Shown in pieces: positions 31,435-40,090 of a stretch of 64,000 nucleotides of DNA. Source of the stretch: Bacillota bacterium (GTDB lineage: Bacteria; Bacillota; Clostridia; Peptostreptococcales; Anaerovoracaceae); contig JAFYYP010000025.1 in assembly GCA_017557505.1 (NCBI GenBank), forward strand, positions 1 to 64,000, in the 5' to 3' direction. Every line of letters begins with the position of its first letter. Position 1 is the first letter of the stretch. The notes below the pieces were generated by a model. It was not told where the DNA came from. It searched no databases and saw only the letters and a list, made by a program, of their open reading frames with translations. Position numbers and translations under genes: made by a program.

Positions 31435-32892
31435 CTATGCGTCCGCTCTGGCGTAGGCGTTCTTCATCTGGTTGCTGCGTTCGTACAGCACCTTGTTCAG
31501 CAGATCGTCAGTCTTTTCCTTCACCATGGCGGCGATCTTCTCGTTCGCTTTTTCCTGCATGCGGACGGCGGTCGCGTTCGTCTTATGAGACAGGCTTTCG
31601 AATTCTTTGTCCGTCTCCTTGATGATCTTCCAGCCTTCGGCCTGCACCGCGATCTGGTAGCGCTCGATGTGCACCTTGCACTTCGCGTAGCTGGCGTCCG
31701 CCATCGCCGCGATGACACGGTTCGCCCAGTAGAAGCTCTCGGTCGTCACCTTTGTCGTGGTATTCGCGAAATATTCCGGCGTCTTGTTCACGTTGGCGTA
31801 GAACGGCACGAACGCGTTGAACACGTTGCTGCCCATGGCGACCCATTCCAGGATGCGGATCGATTCGGGCTTGTCCGGACGGATCTGGGTCAGCGACAGG
31901 AAATTGTTGCGGTTGATGCCGATGGGCCGCAGTTCGCCCTTGTGCAGGGGCTCGCTGCTGCTGGCATACGGGTCGTACATCGTGCCCTGGTAGTGCGAGG
32001 ACAGCACGTATTTGACGTCCTCCACCGTGATCTTTCTCTCCGGCGCCATGCAGAAGGGGATATCGTCGCTCTTCGGCGTAAAGTCCGCGTGCTCGCCGTC
32101 CCAGAAGTAGGTGTTCCGGTTGAAATACCGCTCGATGTACCAGGAACGCGGCGTGTTGTAGACGTGGTCCGCATCGCTGTGGGATCCGAAGGCCGACCTT
32201 GCGTCGAACGGGTCTCCTTCGAAGGCCAGATCGAGGTGGTTGGCTGCAATGAACTCCTTGATATCCGCGCTGGCCATGTGCTCTTTCTGCTCGCCGACGG
32301 CGTCGTCCAGATCGAATTCGTCGAGGTTGAAATAGTTCGGACCGACCGCGTAGCAGTCGTCCGGCACCCGGCGCGCGATCCAATGATGGCCGCCGACGGT
32401 CTCGAGCCACCAGACTTCGTCGAGATCGGAGAAGGCAATGCCGTTCATCTCGTAGGTGCCGTACGTCTCGAGCAGCATGCCCAGGCGCTGCACGCCTTCG
32501 CGGGCGGAACGGATATACGGCAGGACGAGTGTCACGATGTCTTCTTCGCCTATGCCTCCTTTTTCGAACGGGTCGCCCGACAGGACGCGCTCGTTGGACG
32601 TCAGGGTCTCGGTCGCGGTCATGGAGACGCCTGCGGTGTTGACCCCCGCAGCGGACCAGTTGCCTTCCGACGGATCGGCGTTCGGCATGGCTGTGTAGCG
32701 CATGGGATCGTCCGGCAGGTCGATCTCGACCTTAGAAATGACAGACACGTATTTTCTCGGCTGTTCTTCGGGCTTGACGACGATGAACTTCTTGGGTGCG
32801 AAACCCGTGCCGCCGGAATCTTCGTTCCGCGCGATCATCGTGGAGCCGTCGAACGTGGCGTTCTTACCTACTAAGAGAGTGGTGCAGGACAT
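31435..32892 (-). CDS. C69-family dipeptidase
   Basis: A 485-residue N-terminal-nucleophile peptidase of the PepD/U34 family. It starts MSCTTLLVGKNATFDGSTMIARNED, with Cys3 becoming the catalytic N-terminal residue after processing. N-E-D near 23-25 and GVSMTATET near 88 are typical. These cytosolic enzymes hydrolyse a broad range of dipeptides and help peptide-fermenting anaerobes use protein. AAAGGAGG lies before the ATG and an extended -10 (TGGTATACT) upstream. The gene is monocistronic; its 3' end touches a REP-like repeat. Confidence 0.9.
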   Translation of the reverse strand: MSCTTLLVGKNATFDGSTMIARNEDSGGTGFAPKKFIVVKPEEQPRKYVSVISKVEIDLPDDPMRYTAMPNADPSEGNWSAAGVNTAGVSMTATETLTSNERVLSGDPFEKGGIGEEDIVTLVLPYIRSAREGVQRLGMLLETYGTYEMNGIAFSDLDEVWWLETVGGHHWIARRVPDDCYAVGPNYFNLDEFDLDDAVGEQKEHMASADIKEFIAANHLDLAFEGDPFDARSAFGSHSDADHVYNTPRSWYIERYFNRNTYFWDGEHADFTPKSDDIPFCMAPERKITVEDVKYVLSSHYQGTMYDPYASSSEPLHKGELRPIGINRNNFLSLTQIRPDKPESIRILEWVAMGSNVFNAFVPFYANVNKTPEYFANTTTKVTTESFYWANRVIAAMADASYAKCKVHIERYQIAVQAEGWKIIKETDKEFESLSHKTNATAVRMQEKANEKIAAMVKEKTDDLLNKVLYERSNQMKNAYARADA

Positions 32893-33016
32893 GGTGGTTC
32901 CTCCTTTGCTGTTCTTCTATCTGTAAGTATACCACTTTTTGCCGTTTCTGTGCGATCTGGCATTCTTATGGGACACTTCGTCTGCGATGATACAGGTGCA
33001 AAAGGAGGTGAGCAGT

Positions 33017-33508
33017 ATGACAAGAATATTTTTCGACATGGACGGCGTGCTGGCTGAGTACAGACAGGTGCCGGAAGAAGAATACAAGCGCAAGGGTTAC
33101 TTCGCGGAACTGGCGCCGCAGCCCGAGGCTCTGCAGGCGCTGGCAGCCCTGGCGGAAGACCCGCGCTACGAGGTGCACACGCTCTCGGCTGTCTATGCGG
33201 ACAACCCCTACGCGGAAGGCGAAAAGAGGGAATGGCTGCGGAAGAATCTGCCCGAAAGCGCGCTGCGCAACCTCACGAGTCTGTTCTGCTTCTGCGGCGA
33301 GAGCAAGGCGGACGCGGTGCCCGGCGGCATACGGCCGACGGACATCCTCGTGGACGACTATAATGGGAATCTGCGCGACTGGGCGAAGCAGGGCGTCGCG
33401 ATCAAGATGCTGAACGGCATCAACGATAAGCACAGATCCTGGCAGGGGCTGCGGGCAGGGGGCAGCAGCGCCGACATCGCGGATACGATACGGCAGGCGG
33501 CAGGCTGA
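33017..33508 (+). CDS. HAD-superfamily 5' nucleotidase-like phosphatase
   Basis: A 163-residue HAD protein. The nucleophile motif FFDMDGVLAEY near 5-15 is clear and ILVDDYNGNLRDW near 114-126 is motif IV. The compact form with no large cap and the DDYNxNL motif resemble 5'(3')-deoxyribonucleotidases. It probably dephosphorylates a small nucleotide or phosphoester in the cytosol. The start is the ATG preceded by AAAGGAGGTG at 7 bases. A terminator overlaps its 3' end. Confidence 0.82.
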   Translation: MTRIFFDMDGVLAEYRQVPEEEYKRKGYFAELAPQPEALQALAALAEDPRYEVHTLSAVYADNPYAEGEKREWLRKNLPESALRNLTSLFCFCGESKADAVPGGIRPTDILVDDYNGNLRDWAKQGVAIKMLNGINDKHRSWQGLRAGGSSADIADTIRQAAG

Positions 33509-33524
33509 CTGTCGCCTGTTTTTT
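33494..33524 (+). terminator. Terminator overlapping HAD gene end
   Basis: CAGGCGGCAG and CTGTCGCCTG arms (one mismatch), then TTTTTT. Confidence 0.75.
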
Positions 33525-33573
33525 GTTTCCGTGGTAAAATGGAAGCAGGAAAAGAACCGAAAGAGAGGTCCTC

Positions 33574-35037
33574 ATGAGCGATATCAAGAAATTAACGATC
33601 CTGCACTCCAACGACATGCACGGCGCGTTCCTGCCGGAGGTCAAAGACGGCAAAGAGACCGGCGGGCTCACGCGCTTGTCCGGATATATCAACAAGGTGC
33701 GCGGCGAAGAGAAAAACGTCGTGTACGCCATCGCGGGCGACATGTTCCGCGGATCCATCATCGATTCCGAATACCAGGGTCTGTCGACGATCGACCTCAT
33801 GAACATGCTGCGGCCCGACGTGGTCACCGTGGGCAATCACGAGGCGGACTACGGCATGGCGCACCTGCTGTTCCTTGAAAAATGCGCGAAGTTCCCCATC
33901 ATCAACGCGAACCTGTTCGTGACCATGAACAACGCCCGTCTGTTCCGGCCTTACCTCAACCTAGACATCGATGGCATGCGCATCCTGTTCATCGGCATTT
34001 TGACCGAGGAGGTGCTGGCGTCGACCAAGGGGGAGAAGATCATCGGCACGTTCATCGATGTGGAAGAGGCTGCCAAGGAGGTCGGCATCATCTGCGACAA
34101 CTACCGCACGACGAAGACCGACATGACCGTTCTGCTCACCCACATCGGCATCGAGTCGGACCGCGAACTGGCGAAGCTGCTCGACCCCGACTGGGGCGTG
34201 GACCTGATCATCGGCGGTCACTCGCACACATTTCTGGAGGAACCGGAGATCGTGAACGGCGTGCCCATCATCCAGGCGGGCACGGGCACAGGCATCATCG
34301 GGCGGCTCGATCTCGAGGTGGACTGCGACGCAGACACCATCACGGATCTGAAGTGGCAGTGCGTGCCCATCGACGAGGATACGGCGCCGAAAGACGGGAT
34401 CATGGAGGAACTGCTGGACGCTTATCGCACGGAGACCGATACGAAATACAAGAGGGTCGTGACCCGCTGGGCCCGCAAACTCACGCATCCGTGCCGCTAT
34501 CAGGAGACCGAGATGGGCAATCTGTACGCGGACGCCATCGCCTGGGAGGCCAGCTTCGACATCATGATGATGGGCTCGGGCAGCATCCGTAAACAGGAGC
34601 TCGGGCCGGTCATCGAATACCAGGATATGCTCGAGAATACGCCGTACGACGACGTGCTGACCATGTTCGAAGTGACCGGCGAACAGTTCCGCCGCATGAT
34701 GCAGTTCATCCTGCGCGACGAGGCCTGGGAAGGACGCACGGAGTTCTACCAGTTCTCGAAGGGCTTCCACGTCAAGTACCGCAAGTCGACGCACACGATC
34801 GAGGAGTTCACGTGGCAGGGGAAGGAGATCCAGCCCGAAGACCGCCTGAGGATCGCGCTGCAGTCTTACCATTACAAGAACTTCGACGAATTCCTGAACG
34901 TGCCGCTCGAAGAGGTGAAGCAGAACATGCGTCCGCGCGTGGTGGCGACGTCGGTGAACAACATCATCGAGGAATACTTTGCGACGAACGATAACCTCGA
35001 CGCGCACGTGGAAGGGCGCATCGAGATCGTGGAGTAG
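33574..35037 (+). CDS. Metallophosphatase / 5'-nucleotidase
   Basis: A 487-residue two-domain protein. The N-terminal calcineurin-like domain has LHSNDMHGAFLP near 10, GDMFRGS near 54, GNHEADYG near 89 and GGHSHTF near 214, all metal ligands present. The C-terminal 5'-nucleotidase domain (about 310-487) includes GSGSIRK and NTPYDDVLTMF. Most relatives (UshA, YfkN) are exported, but no signal peptide is seen here, so it should act inside the cell on nucleotides or cyclic phosphodiesters. GAAAGAGAGG precedes the start. The next HAD gene begins three bases after its stop. Confidence 0.9.
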   Translation: MSDIKKLTILHSNDMHGAFLPEVKDGKETGGLTRLSGYINKVRGEEKNVVYAIAGDMFRGSIIDSEYQGLSTIDLMNMLRPDVVTVGNHEADYGMAHLLFLEKCAKFPIINANLFVTMNNARLFRPYLNLDIDGMRILFIGILTEEVLASTKGEKIIGTFIDVEEAAKEVGIICDNYRTTKTDMTVLLTHIGIESDRELAKLLDPDWGVDLIIGGHSHTFLEEPEIVNGVPIIQAGTGTGIIGRLDLEVDCDADTITDLKWQCVPIDEDTAPKDGIMEELLDAYRTETDTKYKRVVTRWARKLTHPCRYQETEMGNLYADAIAWEASFDIMMMGSGSIRKQELGPVIEYQDMLENTPYDDVLTMFEVTGEQFRRMMQFILRDEAWEGRTEFYQFSKGFHVKYRKSTHTIEEFTWQGKEIQPEDRLRIALQSYHYKNFDEFLNVPLEEVKQNMRPRVVATSVNNIIEEYFATNDNLDAHVEGRIEIVE

Positions 35038-35040
35038 AAC

Positions 35041-35724
35041 ATGACCCTGAAAGATACGAAACTCATGATCTTCGACATGGACGGCCTGCTGCTCGATACC
35101 GAGCGGCTGATCGTCGACGCCTGGGATAAGCTGGCGCAGGAAGAAGGGCTGGACCGCGGGCAGATCCGCAGGACCTGCATCGCCTGCATCGGCATCAATC
35201 TGCAGGCTGTGGAACAGGTCGTCAGGGAAATGCTCGGGGAAGACTTTCCGTACTGGACGTACCGCGCAGAAATACACAGACGGATCACGGAAGAGCTGAA
35301 AGGCGGCCCCATGCCCGTGAAGAAAGGCGCGTTCGAGCTGCTGGAATACCTGAAGCGGACCGGCATGCCCGCCGTCGTGGCTTCTTCAAGTCCGAAGGCG
35401 GTCGTCGAGGTTGAACTGAAAGACGCAGGGCTCCTGCCGTATTTCGAAAACATTTCCGGCGGGGAGGACGCGGCGCGCAGCAAACCCGCTCCCGACTTAT
35501 TTTTAAAGGCGGCCGCCTCGATAGACGTACCGCCTGAAAACTGTCTCGTATTGGAAGATTCGTACAACGGCATCCGTGCGGCGCACGCTGCGGGCATGAT
35601 GTCCGTCATGGTGCCCGATCTGCTGCCGCCGACGGAAGAAATGGCGCAGCTGTACACCGCGCTGGCGCCGGATCTCGGCGCGGTCGCGGAGATGCTTCTC
35701 GAAACCTTTCTGAACTATTCGTGA
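35041..35724 (+). CDS. HAD hydrolase, beta-phosphoglucomutase-like
   Basis: A 227-residue HAD subfamily I protein with a helical cap. Motif I is IFDMDGLLLDTE near 10, motif II VVASSSPK near 116, the lysine is in SKPAPDLFL near 150 and motif III is LVLEDSYNGIRAA near 170. It could be a sugar-phosphate phosphatase or a phosphomutase; the sequence does not decide. It is coupled to the upstream nucleotidase (three-base gap) and its end overlaps by ten bases with the convergent thiamine diphosphokinase gene. Confidence 0.87.
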   Translation: MTLKDTKLMIFDMDGLLLDTERLIVDAWDKLAQEEGLDRGQIRRTCIACIGINLQAVEQVVREMLGEDFPYWTYRAEIHRRITEELKGGPMPVKKGAFELLEYLKRTGMPAVVASSSPKAVVEVELKDAGLLPYFENISGGEDAARSKPAPDLFLKAAASIDVPPENCLVLEDSYNGIRAAHAAGMMSVMVPDLLPPTEEMAQLYTALAPDLGAVAEMLLETFLNYS

Positions 35725-36338
35725 TCGCAGATCAGCAGCAGCCGGCCTTCTCTGACGGAGACGGCTGCTTTTTTATTAGGCAAAGGCTCGTTGCTCGTCG
35801 CGTACTGGAACGAGCAGGGAATCTCGGCGTCCTCGAGTTCGTATTTCGCGTTCCGTATCGTGACCCCGTGCGCCGATCCGTCGATGTTCACGAGCGAGAA
35901 AAACGCCCATTCCGGCTCGATTTCCACGGGAGTGCGGGAAACTAACCGCACGACGGAGAAATCGTCCGCTATCGTCCCGTTTTTGCCCTTCTCGGCCAAA
36001 TATAAAAGGGAGTAGACGTTCACCATGGTGTGGTCGAGCCGTCCGCCGAGCGCTCCGGCGAGCAGGAAGTCGTCGAAGCCCCTTCTGATGCCTTCCTTCA
36101 CGGCGAACATCGTATCCGTGTCGTCTTTCACCGTGGGCAGCACGATGGTCTCGATCTCTGTCTCCGGCTTTTCGTGCGAGTCGAAGTCGCCGATGATCAG
36201 ATCGGGCTGTCTGCCCAGTTTTTCCGCATGGCAAAGACCGCTGTCGCAGTAGATGAAGAAGTCGTCTTCCTGCAGCAGCGGTTTGATTCTGTCGTATCGT
36301 CCGATCGGGGCGCCCCCGACGATGACACATCGTTTCAT
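35715..36338 (-). CDS. Thiamine diphosphokinase
   Basis: A 207-residue enzyme that transfers pyrophosphate from ATP to thiamine to make the active cofactor. Seen are CDSGLCHAEKLGRQPDLIIGDFDS near 31-54, the acidic VKDDTDTMFAV near 69 and GGRLDHTMVN near 98, the canonical active-site motifs, plus the C-terminal beta-barrel. Several thiamine-diphosphate users are in this cell, including the phosphoketolase in this window. It is monocistronic, convergent with the HAD gene. A REP-like hairpin lies just upstream of its start. Confidence 0.93.
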   Translation of the reverse strand: MKRCVIVGGAPIGRYDRIKPLLQEDDFFIYCDSGLCHAEKLGRQPDLIIGDFDSHEKPETEIETIVLPTVKDDTDTMFAVKEGIRRGFDDFLLAGALGGRLDHTMVNVYSLLYLAEKGKNGTIADDFSVVRLVSRTPVEIEPEWAFFSLVNIDGSAHGVTIRNAKYELEDAEIPCSFQYATSNEPLPNKKAAVSVREGRLLLICDHE

Positions 36339-36356
36339 AAGCTATTCTCCAATTCC

Positions 36357-36420
36357 GTAAGACACGGGGACGGTTCTCCTGTCTTACGCATAAGACAGGA
36401 GAACCGTCCCCGTGTCTTAC
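36357..36420. repeat. REP-like perfect 30-bp inverted repeat
   Basis: Arm 36357-36386 (GTAAGACACGGGGACGGTTC, then TCCTGTCTTA) is exactly complementary to 36391-36420, with a CGCA loop. A part-copy follows at 36421-36431 (CCGTGTCTTAC). One arm recurs at 31408. Confidence 0.85.
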
Positions 36421-36433
36421 CCGTGTCTTACTG

Positions 36434-37180
36434 TCACTTGAGTTCAAAGAATTCCAGGATCGCTTCCGCGGTCCGGTCCCATTGCATCTCCGGAAGGATC
36501 GCGGCTTCGCCGTCGCCTTCCTGCTGCCCATAGCTTCCGAACTGGGCGTGGTTGCCGCCTTCGATCACGAGTTCCTGCGCATCGTCCGGCAGGTTGGCCC
36601 GGTCTTTTTCGTAATTCTCCCGGTTCAGCACGCCGTCTTCCGATCCGTAGACCGACAGGACGGCCAGATCATCCGGCAGCGGTTTCGTGGCATAAGCCGC
36701 CAGCAGGACGAGACCGTCCAGTTCCTCCGCATGCTCCGCTGCGTAGTTTGCCGCCATAGCTCCGCCCAGGGAATGACCGCCGAGGCAGATCTTCTCGTAG
36801 TCTGCCGTCTCTTCCAGCACTTCGTTCGCTTTGTTCGCACCGAAGACCGCAAGGCGGAAGGGCATCCGGACGAGGAACACGTCCATGCCGTTTTCCGCGA
36901 GCTGTCGCAGCAGAGGCGCATAAGCTTTCTCTTCTATCTTGCCGCCCGGATAGAAGATCAGCAGGGCTTCCGTGCCGGGACCGTCGAACAGTATGCCGGT
37001 CTGCGAAGAAGTCACCGCTGCGTGATCATCGCTGCGCAGCGCCATCTTCGCCGTGCGGTCCGCGTGATAATAGTGCTCAGTGTAAAAGAAAAAGAGCGCA
37101 AGCACGACAGCGATGAGGATGACGGCCGTGGAGAAGCTCTTTCTTCCTGCGTTCTTTTTCTGTATCTGTTCTGTTTTCAT
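36434..37180 (-). CDS. Membrane-anchored alpha/beta hydrolase
   Basis: A 248-residue protein with a basic start and one membrane helix at about 15-34, then an alpha/beta-hydrolase domain. The nucleophile elbow is GGHSLGG near 124-130, the acid residue probably D in VYGSEDGVLN near 168 and the histidine in EGGNHAQFG near 203. The family resembles dienelactone hydrolase-like esterases facing the outside. The chosen start has GGAAGAGG ten bases upstream; an earlier in-frame ATG directly abuts that site and is unlikely. Its 3' end touches the REP-like hairpin. The substrate is unknown. Confidence 0.83.
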   Translation of the reverse strand: MKTEQIQKKNAGRKSFSTAVILIAVVLALFFFYTEHYYHADRTAKMALRSDDHAAVTSSQTGILFDGPGTEALLIFYPGGKIEEKAYAPLLRQLAENGMDVFLVRMPFRLAVFGANKANEVLEETADYEKICLGGHSLGGAMAANYAAEHAEELDGLVLLAAYATKPLPDDLAVLSVYGSEDGVLNRENYEKDRANLPDDAQELVIEGGNHAQFGSYGQQEGDGEAAILPEMQWDRTAEAILEFFELK

Positions 37181-37229
37181 GCGCGTCATACCTCTTCCAT
37201 ACCATTTTAGCACAGAAGAGGCGTTCCGT

Positions 37230-38303
37230 TTACAGTCTCGCTAAGATTGCGTCGCCCATCTCCGAGCAGGAAAGGCAGGTGCAGCCTTCGCTCATGATGT
37301 CCGCAGTGCGGTATCCTTCGCTCAGGACCTGGTCGACGGCTTTTTCGATCGCATCCGCTTCTTCGGCCATGCCGAAGGAGAAGCGCATCATCATGGCGAC
37401 GGACAGGATGCAGCCGCAGGGATTGATCTTGTTCTGTCCCGCGATGTCCGGCGCGGATCCGTGGATGGGCTCGTATACGCCGCAGGTGCCGTCTCCCAGC
37501 GAGGAAGAAGGCGCCATGCCGATGGACCCTGCGATCTGCGACGCTTCGTCGGACAGGATGTCGCCGAACATGTTCTCGGTGACCAGTACGTCGAACTGGC
37601 TCGGATCCTTGCAGATCTGCATCGCGCAGTTGTCGACGAGCATGTTGGAGTATTCGACCTCGGGATATTCCTTCGCCAGTTTCTCCATGGTGGCGCGCCA
37701 CAGGCGGGACGTGTCGAGAACGTTCGCCTTGTCCACGCTGCAGACCTTCTTGCGGCGCTTCATCGCGGATTCGAACGCCACTCTGCCGCAGCGCTCGATC
37801 TCGTGCTCCGTGTATTCCATGACGTCCACGGCCTTCTTTTCGCCGTTTTCCATCTCAGAAGTCGTGTGGCTGCCGAAATAGATGCCGCCGGTCAGCTCGC
37901 GCACGATCATGATGTCGATGCCCTTGGCGACGATGCTCTCCTTCAGCGGGGAAGCGCCGGCCAGCTGCGGCCAGATCTTCGAGGGACGGATGTTCGTATA
38001 CAGGCCCATGCCGGAACGCAGGCGCAGCAGGCCTTTTTCGGGGCGCATGGGCACGGGCACGCCGTCCCATTTCGGCCCGCCGATGGCGCCGAGCAGCACG
38101 GAATCCGATGCCTTGCACTTTTCGAGCTCGGAAGCAGGCAGGGGATCGCCGTACTTGTCGATGGCTTCGCCGCCCATGGCGACGTCGGTGTACGCGAATT
38201 CGTGGCCGTACTTTTCCGCGATCTTATCCATGACGCGGACTGCCTGGGTCACGATCTCCGGGCTGGAGCAGTCGCCCCAGATGAGCGCGATGTTCTTCTT
38301 CAT
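37230..38303 (-). CDS. leuB: 3-isopropylmalate dehydrogenase
   Basis: A 357-residue beta-decarboxylating dehydrogenase, third step of leucine synthesis. Typical blocks are [25 protein letters not shown] near 92, the arginine-rich substrate site, [15 protein letters not shown] near 130, [33 protein letters not shown] near 225 and the NAD loop [14 protein letters not shown] near 284. It is the last gene of the leuACDB operon and overlaps leuD (ATGA). Expression should follow leucyl-tRNA charging via the T-box. Confidence 0.96.
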   Translation of the reverse strand: MKKNIALIWGDCSSPEIVTQAVRVMDKIAEKYGHEFAYTDVAMGGEAIDKYGDPLPASELEKCKASDSVLLGAIGGPKWDGVPVPMRPEKGLLRLRSGMGLYTNIRPSKIWPQLAGASPLKESIVAKGIDIMIVRELTGGIYFGSHTTSEMENGEKKAVDVMEYTEHEIERCGRVAFESAMKRRKKVCSVDKANVLDTSRLWRATMEKLAKEYPEVEYSNMLVDNCAMQICKDPSQFDVLVTENMFGDILSDEASQIAGSIGMAPSSSLGDGTCGVYEPIHGSAPDIAGQNKINPCGCILSVAMMMRFSFGMAEEADAIEKAVDQVLSEGYRTADIMSEGCTCLSCSEMGDAILARL

Positions 38304-38791
38304 TGCTGCGCCTCCTTGATGGAATTCATGAGGCCGCCGGCCGCGATGATCTTCTGCAGGAAGGCGGGGTAGGGCTGAGCCTTAAAGGTCGCACCTGTCG
38401 TCTCGTCTAAAATCTCGCCGGTATCGAAGTTGACGCTCACCTTGTCGCCCGCTGCAATGGCGTCCGCCGCCTCTTCGCACTCGAGGATGGGCAGGCCGAT
38501 GTTGATGGCGTTGCGGTAGAAGATGCGGGCGAAGCTCTTCGCGATGACGCAGTCGATGCCGCTGGTCTTGATGACGAGCGGGGCGTGCTCTCTGGACGAG
38601 CCGCAGCCGAAGTTCCAGCCCGCGACCATGATGTCGCCCTGATTTACCTTCTGGATAAACGACGTGTCAATGTCTTCCATGCAGTGCTTCGCCAGTTCCT
38701 GCGCGTCCTGCGTGTTCAGGTAGCGTGCGGGGATGATGACGTCGGTGTCGATATTGTCTGCGTATTTGAATACGGTTCCTTGTGCTTTCAT
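38300..38791 (-). CDS. leuD: 3-isopropylmalate dehydratase small subunit
   Basis: A 163-residue swivelling domain of isopropylmalate isomerase. The hallmark [10 protein letters not shown] lies near 61-70 and the start has [18 protein letters not shown]. With LeuC it converts 2- to 3-isopropylmalate. The short form pairs with the 420-residue LeuC as found in Clostridia and Archaea. GAGGAGGCAAGCC precedes the ATG. Confidence 0.96.
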   Translation of the reverse strand: MKAQGTVFKYADNIDTDVIIPARYLNTQDAQELAKHCMEDIDTSFIQKVNQGDIMVAGWNFGCGSSREHAPLVIKTSGIDCVIAKSFARIFYRNAINIGLPILECEEAADAIAAGDKVSVNFDTGEILDETTGATFKAQPYPAFLQKIIAAGGLMNSIKEAQQ

Positions 38792-38809
38792 GGCTTGCCT
38801 CCTCGCGCG

Positions 38810-40078
38810 TTATTCTTCGAAATACTCTCTCGGGTCCACGATGCAGCCCGCGATCGCGGATGCCGCCGCCGTTTCCGGACTGGCCAGGTAGACTTCGCTC
38901 TTCACGTGACCCATGCGGCCGACGAAGTTGCGGTTCGTCGTGGAAACGCAGCGCTCGCCTTCGGCCAGGATGCCCATGTAGCCGCCGAGGCACGGTCCGC
39001 ACGTCGGGGTGGACACGACGCAGCCCGCGTCGAGGAAGGCCTCGGTGTAGCCGCGCTTGATGCATTCTTTATAGATCTCCATGGTGCCCGGAATGATGAT
39101 GCCGCGGATACCGTCCGCGATCTTGCGGCCTTTCAGCACCTTGTACGCGGCCTCCATGTCGCCGAGTCTGCCGTTCGTGCAGCTTCCGATGACGACCTGG
39201 TCGATCCTGATGTCTTTCCCTTCGCTTGCCGGGTGCGTGTTCTCGGGCAGGTGGGGGTAGGAGACGGTGCTCTCGAGCGTGGAAAGATCGATCGTGATGG
39301 TCTGCTCGTATTCCGCGTCTTCGTCCGCCTTGTAGATTTTCCAGGCTCTCTGGCTGCGTCCGGTCAGGTACGTCGAGCACTTGAGGTCCACGGGGAAGAT
39401 GCCGTTCTTGGCGCCCGCTTCGATGGCCATGTTGCAGATGGTCAGGCGGTCGTCCATGTCGAGGGAGGCCACGCCTTCGCCGGTGAATTCCAGCGATTTG
39501 TACAGCGCGCCGTCGACGCCGATGAGGCCGATCAGGTGCAGGATTACGTCCTTGCCGGATACCCAGGGACGCAGGCTCCCTGTGAGTTCGACCTTGATGG
39601 CTGACGGCACCTTGAACCACGTCTTGCCCGTCGCCATGGCAGCCGCCATGTCCGTGGAGCCGACGCCGGTGGAGAACGCTCCGACCGCGCCGTACGTGCA
39701 GGTGTGGCTGTCCGCGCCGATGATGCAGTCGCCTGCGGTCACGATGCCCTGTTCGGGCAGCAGCGCGTGCTCGATGCCCATCTTGCCGACGTCGAAGAAG
39801 TGTTCGATGTCGTACTGATGCGCGAATTCGCGGCACTGCTTGCACATCTGCGCCGACTTGATGTCCTTGGCGGGCACGAAGTGGTCGAGCACGATGTTGA
39901 TGGTGGACGGGTCACAGACGGACGTGAAACCCGCCTTGTTGAATTCGTTGATCGCGACAGGCGTCGTGATGTCGTTGCCCAGGATCACGTTCAGCTGCGC
40001 TTCGATCAGCTGGCCCGCTTCGACGGTCTCCAGCCCGGCCGCAGCCGCGAGGATCTTCTGTGTCATTGTCATTCCCAT
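38810..40078 (-). CDS. leuC: 3-isopropylmalate dehydratase large subunit
   Basis: A 422-residue aconitase-family protein holding the [4Fe-4S] cluster. Cysteines are visible in [13 protein letters not shown] near 300 and [13 protein letters not shown] near 360-370. [24 protein letters not shown] near 124 is the substrate region. The length is that of the LeuC2/HacA type. AAGGAGGCAAGCG stands before the start. It is cotranscribed between leuA and leuD and is oxygen-sensitive, as befits an anaerobe. Confidence 0.96.
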   Translation of the reverse strand: MGMTMTQKILAAAAGLETVEAGQLIEAQLNVILGNDITTPVAINEFNKAGFTSVCDPSTINIVLDHFVPAKDIKSAQMCKQCREFAHQYDIEHFFDVGKMGIEHALLPEQGIVTAGDCIIGADSHTCTYGAVGAFSTGVGSTDMAAAMATGKTWFKVPSAIKVELTGSLRPWVSGKDVILHLIGLIGVDGALYKSLEFTGEGVASLDMDDRLTICNMAIEAGAKNGIFPVDLKCSTYLTGRSQRAWKIYKADEDAEYEQTITIDLSTLESTVSYPHLPENTHPASEGKDIRIDQVVIGSCTNGRLGDMEAAYKVLKGRKIADGIRGIIIPGTMEIYKECIKRGYTEAFLDAGCVVSTPTCGPCLGGYMGILAEGERCVSTTNRNFVGRMGHVKSEVYLASPETAAASAIAGCIVDPREYFEE

Positions 40079-40090
40079 ACGCTTGCCTCC

